This document shows positions 60,100 to 64,000 of a DNA stretch of 64,000 nucleotides, one piece after another. This DNA is from Aphelenchoides besseyi. Its lineage: Eukaryota; Nematoda; Chromadorea; Rhabditida; Aphelenchoididae. The stretch is taken from the NCBI GenBank assembly GCA_024699855.1, contig JAMPIQ010000001.1:9734001-9798000 (forward strand), in the 5' to 3' direction. Both the position numbers and the translations under genes were made by a program. Each line of letters starts with the position of its first letter. The first letter of the stretch is position 1. The notes beneath the pieces were generated by a model. That model worked only from the letters and a program-made list of their open reading frames with translations. It was not told the DNA's origin and did not search any database.

Positions 60100-60472
60100 A
60101 TGGCCGCTCTTGCTATCGATCCACCAGCTTGTCAAGTTCCGGCCGCCGGTGGAACTTCGACCCATCAGCTCAACAACACCGGTGCGTCTCGTTTGGCATT
60201 CAAGGTCAAGTCTTCGAACAACAACGAGTACCGTCTCAAGCCAGTTTTTGGATTCGTCGAACCGGGAGCTTCAGCACCGTTGGAAATCACTCGTTTGGTG
60301 AGTTCAGTGGTTCCAGTACCTTTGACCGTTACCGTTTCAGAACGGTGCACCAAAAGAAGACAAGATGGTGATCCAATTCGCCGAGGTCGCGGCCGATGCG
60401 ACTGATGCACAAGCTCCGTTCAAAGCAGGACCAGCAGCCGGCGAAGTTGTTTTGCCAGTCACCGCTCAATGA
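60100..60472 (+). CDS. Small MSP-domain sperm protein (SSP/MSD class)
   Basis: Exons 60100-60297 and 60341-60472 give 109 aa, the size of the single-domain sperm-specific MSP relatives of nematodes. The immunoglobulin-like MSP fold is plain: DPPACQVPAAGGTSTHQLNN, LAFKVKSSNNNEYRLKPVFG, FVEPGASAPLEITRL, GAPKEDKMVIQFAEVAADAT, DAQAPFKAGPAAGEVVLPVT. No signal peptide or membrane segment, as expected for a cytoskeletal or cytosolic protein. The family is essentially restricted to nematodes in this form and is expressed in sperm, so this is the best single clue to the organism. The TATA box fits a strongly tissue-specific promoter. Confidence 0.93.
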
Positions 60473-60560
60473 GCACTTTTTCTTTCCTGATATAAAGCAA
60501 ATGGTATAGTCTTTTTAAATTGTGAATGAATCGTTTCAACGTGTAATTTTGAACATTAGA

Positions 60561-60858
60561 CTAGCGTTGTTTTATGAAAAGCATGTTTGGCACCTCTTGA
60601 GACAGACTGTCAACTCCAACAGTCGGCAAAAATGCTGCCAAAATGATCCATTGAGCGGTGAATAGGCACGCAAATAATTAAAAAGGAATCACCGGATGGT
60701 AAGAACGAAGCAAAATGATCTGAAATCAATGTTCTCATAACTACCGCGTAGCTGCAAAACCTACCAGTGGAGCGGCCATGCTCCCCAATCGCGCCGTAAC
60801 GTTGCAAACTCCTCTTGCCATGTTACGCACATTAACAGGAAACAAAGTCACATTCGTT
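60561..60858 (-). pseudogene. Remnant of an SLC22-type (organic ion) transporter
   Basis: Two pieces of the C-terminal part of a major-facilitator transporter remain. The first (60858-60765) reads VTLFPVNVRNMARGVCNVTA followed by RLGSMAAPL, the conserved segment before the last helices of SLC22 proteins (compare the family form LYPTxxRNxGxG). A normal donor and TTTCAG acceptor lead to the second (60719-60561), which continues LLRSYHPVIPF, then hits an in-frame TAA at 60678-60680, then goes on LFACLFTAQWIILAAFLPTV to a stop at 60561. No upstream exons for the rest of the roughly 500-residue protein were found. A decayed fragment, perhaps of a gene copy lost from here. Confidence 0.6.
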
Positions 60859-61268
60859 TTTCTAATTCGTAGACTCGCATCTTCGTACATCACTTGCGAA
60901 TCAACTCACAATTCGCTGTCATTTCCGATAAGAATTGTAAAGAAAACAAAACGACAAAATCTTTTCGTTGATATTGCCAACCAAATACAACAACCATCAG
61001 TTTCCTCTTCAAGCTTTCAGTTCCCAGCAAACATTTTATTTAGAATGCATATTGATGGCCAATAAAATTACCAACAAGTTATCGTGGAAAAAAGATAATC
61101 TGGGAATACGAAAAAGAATGAGGTTGATGGGAAAACAGAAACAACAGGACTCTCGTACCGTCTTCAAACGGATATGATTTTGTACAAGAACAAAAACAAA
61201 TGGCAGAGTATTGGAGGACAAAAGAAACAACAATAAATTCGTTATAAAGGCAAATTAGAAAACTTCGA
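60859..61268. other. Intergenic, nothing recognised
   Basis: About 400 nt between the transporter remnant and the 3' end of the SUN gene. No coding support. Confidence 0.4.
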
Positions 61269-63625
61269 TTAATTGGTTTCGACTGGTTGGCCATGAACAC
61301 GAAAACGATAAAGACAAGTTACTGGTGATCCGTAGTTGCTCTCGGTCTCCAGTTGAATGATCGGCGTGAACTGTGCATCAGGAAACTAAACAGTAGTCGT
61401 ATCAGATAGCGATGTCACAACAATAGTTACCTCTGTATAAAAGGTCTGAAGAGCACTTCCTTTGTCATCGTATGTGAATTTGCCCAACAGATGTTTCTTG
61501 TTCTCTCCAGTTTTGTGGTAGTCTTGCAAGCTCTAAAGATCAGTTCTCATTAGGCACTTCAAAATATGAACGTACCCAGACTAAGAAGCTTTTTGGAGCG
61601 GTTTTAATGTGTCCTTCTGGCGACAAAATCAATGGCAAATGTTCGTAAGAGATGGCGGTAACGTTGATCTTTCGTGACAATTTGATTATCACTTCACCAT
61701 GTTCGCCTTCGAATGCAAAACATTCACCGGGAATAATGCTGTTCGATTTCCGTTGAATGATCGTGCGCGGTCCATAATTGGAGTAATACAACGGAAGACC
61801 AAACATGTACTGAAGTCGCGACTTCTCTTCGTAGACTTTCGTGCATCCGATTCCAATCACTTCGGCTCCGGATGTTTCCAAAGCGTAATCGGGTTGTCCG
61901 GTTTTGTCCGCATCGTATTGTTCAATTGATTCGCGAATCAACTTGCGAATGGCATCCGTATCGACAGTCGGCACGATCACTTGTTGAATAATTGGTTGTT
62001 GAGGCACTGGTTCCGGTTTGTACTCGTGATGGTGCTCATGAACAATCACTTTTTCCACAGATTTACGTTCCGGAATCATCGAAACAGTTTGCAAGTAGAT
62101 AAAGTGGAAGAAATTCGAAACACTTCGATAAACGTAGTTTGCAAAGTCGCTGGTCAACTCAACGGGTTTGTAGAAGAGTCCCAAGTTCATCCAATCGGGC
62201 CGGTGCAAACAATCCAAATTGTACTTCAAACGACCGTAGAATCCCGAGATAAAGCCGCTGATCCAACTACTAGACCAGTAGAAGAAGTTGTAGATGGAAG
62301 ATGCCGATCCACTGATCAATTGATTGATCTTTACGTAAGCACCATATGCGTTTGAGGTGATCGAGTTGTAAACACCACTAGACTGGTTTTTGACGAAGTC
62401 GTAGAACGCCCGGGGATAAGATATTGTCTTTTCGTAAGCTCCGTACATGGTCGTAGCAATCGAATTGTAAATGCCGGTTGTCTGATCTTTAACATAATCG
62501 ACGGAGTTTTGTGCATATGCTAAAATGAATAACCATTTCTATTTTCATCAATCAACTTTACCTTTCAACTGACGATTGTTTATATTCGCTGCATTGCCAA
62601 TATCCTTTACACGACCGTAGAATCCCGAGATAAAGCCGCTGGTCCAACTGCTAGACCAGTAGAAGAAGTCGTAGATGGAAGATGCCGATCCACTGATCAA
62701 TTGATTGATCTTTACGTAAGCACCATATGCGTTTGAGGTGATCGAGTTGTAAACACCACTAGACTGGTTTTTAACGAAGTCGTAGAACGCCCGGGGATAA
62801 GATATTGTCTTTTCGTAAGCTCCGTACATGGTCGTAGCAATCGAATTGTAAATGCCGGTTGTCTGATCTTTAACATAATCGACGGAGTTTTGTGCATATG
62901 CTAAAATGAATAGCCATTTCTATTTTCACCAATCAATTTTACCTTTCAACTGACGACTGTTTCTATTCGCTGCGATTCCAAGGCCGAGAAAGAGCAACAA
63001 GAAGAGCAATAATGGAACCAATTTCTTTGCTCGTTTTTCGTCGTCCATTGGAAACAAATGAGAAATCTTGTCGACTCTAGAACGCAACATCGACGGCACG
63101 TCGTTGGCACCAACAACGAAGATTCTTTTCATTCGTTGGAAGACACGATCTCCATAAATACTGATCGTTTTGGTCACACGAACGTAGGAACTTTCAATCT
63201 TATAGCCGCCATGTGTTGTGTGAACTCGTTTACCGGAAGCAAGTCGGTAGTTAGAAACATCACCGGCGCCGGTACTGAAATCCACATGTCGGCGCTGATT
63301 AAGATACGGATGCAGAAATTCTTCCGCTCCGTCGCTCCTGTACGAAATGCTGAAACAGACAGTGACAATCAAATCCTTCACGCCCACCTGTCTCCATAAG
63401 TGTATCCAGTGTATTGGTCCTGGCTTAAAATGTCTTCCACTTCGGCCGGGGTCAAACTTCGTGGACGTGGAGAGGGAGACAGACGCCTTAACAGAAGCAA
63501 CGGTAAGTGTCAACTGAAGTCGCTTACCATCGTCGACGAACAGAATCGGTATCGTAGTCGGTGTACGAGCGATTCGAAAACTCCGAGCTTTCGCGCGTAA
63601 ACGATCGAGATGATCGAGTTGTCAT
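61269..63625 (-). CDS. SUN-domain inner nuclear membrane protein
   Basis: SUN proteins span the inner nuclear membrane and grip KASH partners in the perinuclear space, linking nucleus to cytoskeleton. Seven exons (63625-63528, 63486-63388, 63337-62943, 62900-62562, 62519-61576, 61532-61431, 61385-61269) give 697 aa in frame. The N-terminus is Arg/Ser-rich and nucleoplasmic ([20 protein letters not shown]). The membrane helix is [21 protein letters not shown] lumenal spacer holds two nearly identical exon copies. The C-terminal SUN domain is clear: [96 protein letters not shown] and [15 protein letters not shown]-84 versus SUN-1 class is not decided. Confidence 0.93.
62231..62972 (-). repeat. 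Tandem duplication of about 381 bp within the SUN gene
   Basis: Two direct copies, 62231-62593 and 62612-62972, offset by 381 nt (127 codons), differ at only a few positions (for example CTGATCCAACTACT versus CTGGTCCAACTGCT). Each copy contains the start of an exon, the whole preceding intron and the end of the exon before that. As a result the middle exon (62900-62562) is a chimera: its start matches exon 5 and its end (NNRQLKG) matches the end of exon 3 (NSRQLKG). Confidence 0.9.
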
Positions 63626-64000
63626 TCTCTCGATTTTTGTGAATCAACAAGAATTTCAACGTTTCCTTCGGGCCGCAGCCAAAAGCGGAGGTTAGCGGTG
63701 GGTCGAGTGTTTCGTCGATGAATAACACGAAAACTGAAAATAAAACTGAAATGTCGAAAAGAACACGAAATCGAGATTCACGAACGTAACTCCCGGTATA
63801 CGTCAAAGCGAGTGGCCGAGGAGCCGAAGCTAATAACAAATTCAAAAAAGTGAAAAGCGAAGTGGCCACATCAACGTCTCCAAGTGAAAAAAGCGCAAAA
63901 TGAACGCCGTCAACTGAAAGGACGCAGCGACCGTGACGTTTCGAATTTCCGTTCGTGTGCGCCGAGCGCAACAAAATCGATTCGATATCGACCGGTGGAG
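63626..64000. promoter_or_regulatory. Upstream region of the SUN gene
   Basis: The last 375 nt of the window lie upstream of the SUN gene on the minus strand. An open frame on the minus strand here lacks any recognised domain. No specific promoter element identified. Confidence 0.35.

Overview
The window is nuclear DNA from a compact nematode genome. Nearly every gene is split by introns of about 35-60 nt with GTAAG-like donors and TTTCAG acceptors. Many start codons sit just downstream of an unpaired TTTCAG-type acceptor, as expected for spliced-leader trans-splicing. Gene content agrees: a small MSP-domain sperm protein, a transthyretin-like secreted protein, a gcy-type receptor guanylyl cyclase, a nematode-style divergent Cys-loop channel and a SUN protein. 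I cannot name the species. About 28 protein-coding genes are supported. Exon boundaries were worked out by eye, and in almost every recognised gene the exon lengths sum to a multiple of three; individual boundaries could still be off by a base.

Layout. 1-2.1 kb: no gene seen. 2.1-9.5 kb: GNAT acetyltransferase (+), unknown S/N/Q-rich protein (-), PREB/Sec12 (-), cyclin C (-), J-domain protein (+). 10.0-15.3 kb: receptor guanylyl cyclase (+) with a decayed Tc1-type transposon in one intron. 16.3-19.9 kb: membrane coiled-coil protein (-), ARGLU1 (+), second GNAT (-). 19.9-30.1 kb: gene-poor, holding only an ECT2-type RhoGEF (-). 30.1-36.5 kb: PKI-type kinase inhibitor (+), CNOT9 (-), SUMO-interaction-motif-rich acidic protein (+), transthyretin-like protein (-), small membrane protein (+), KDM8/JMJD5 (-), SmE (-). 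38.3-51.7 kb: unknown protein (+), secreted Cys-rich GPI-like protein (-), nucleostemin (+), RAD21 cohesin (-), TSR3 (+), Aquarius helicase (-) and an unknown S/Q-rich protein (-). 51.7-54.5 kb: gene-poor. 54.5-63.6 kb: Cys-loop channel (+), C2H2 zinc-finger protein (+), truncated Mps1/TTK-like kinase (-), MSP-domain protein (+), SLC22 transporter remnant (-) and SUN-domain protein (-).

Most genes are housekeeping and work independently: RNA processing (Aquarius, SmE, ARGLU1), ribosome maturation (TSR3, nucleostemin), mRNA decay (CNOT9), chromosome and division control (RAD21, ECT2, kinase fragment), transcription (cyclin C, KDM8), secretion (Sec12). Three same-strand pairs are close enough to be operons: cyclin C>PREB, SmE>KDM8 and the S/Q-rich gene>Aquarius. 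The most unusual items are the SIM-rich protein, the recent in-frame exon duplication in the SUN gene, the kinase that stops at the DFG position, the RhoGEF that starts at its DH domain, and the gene-poor blocks.
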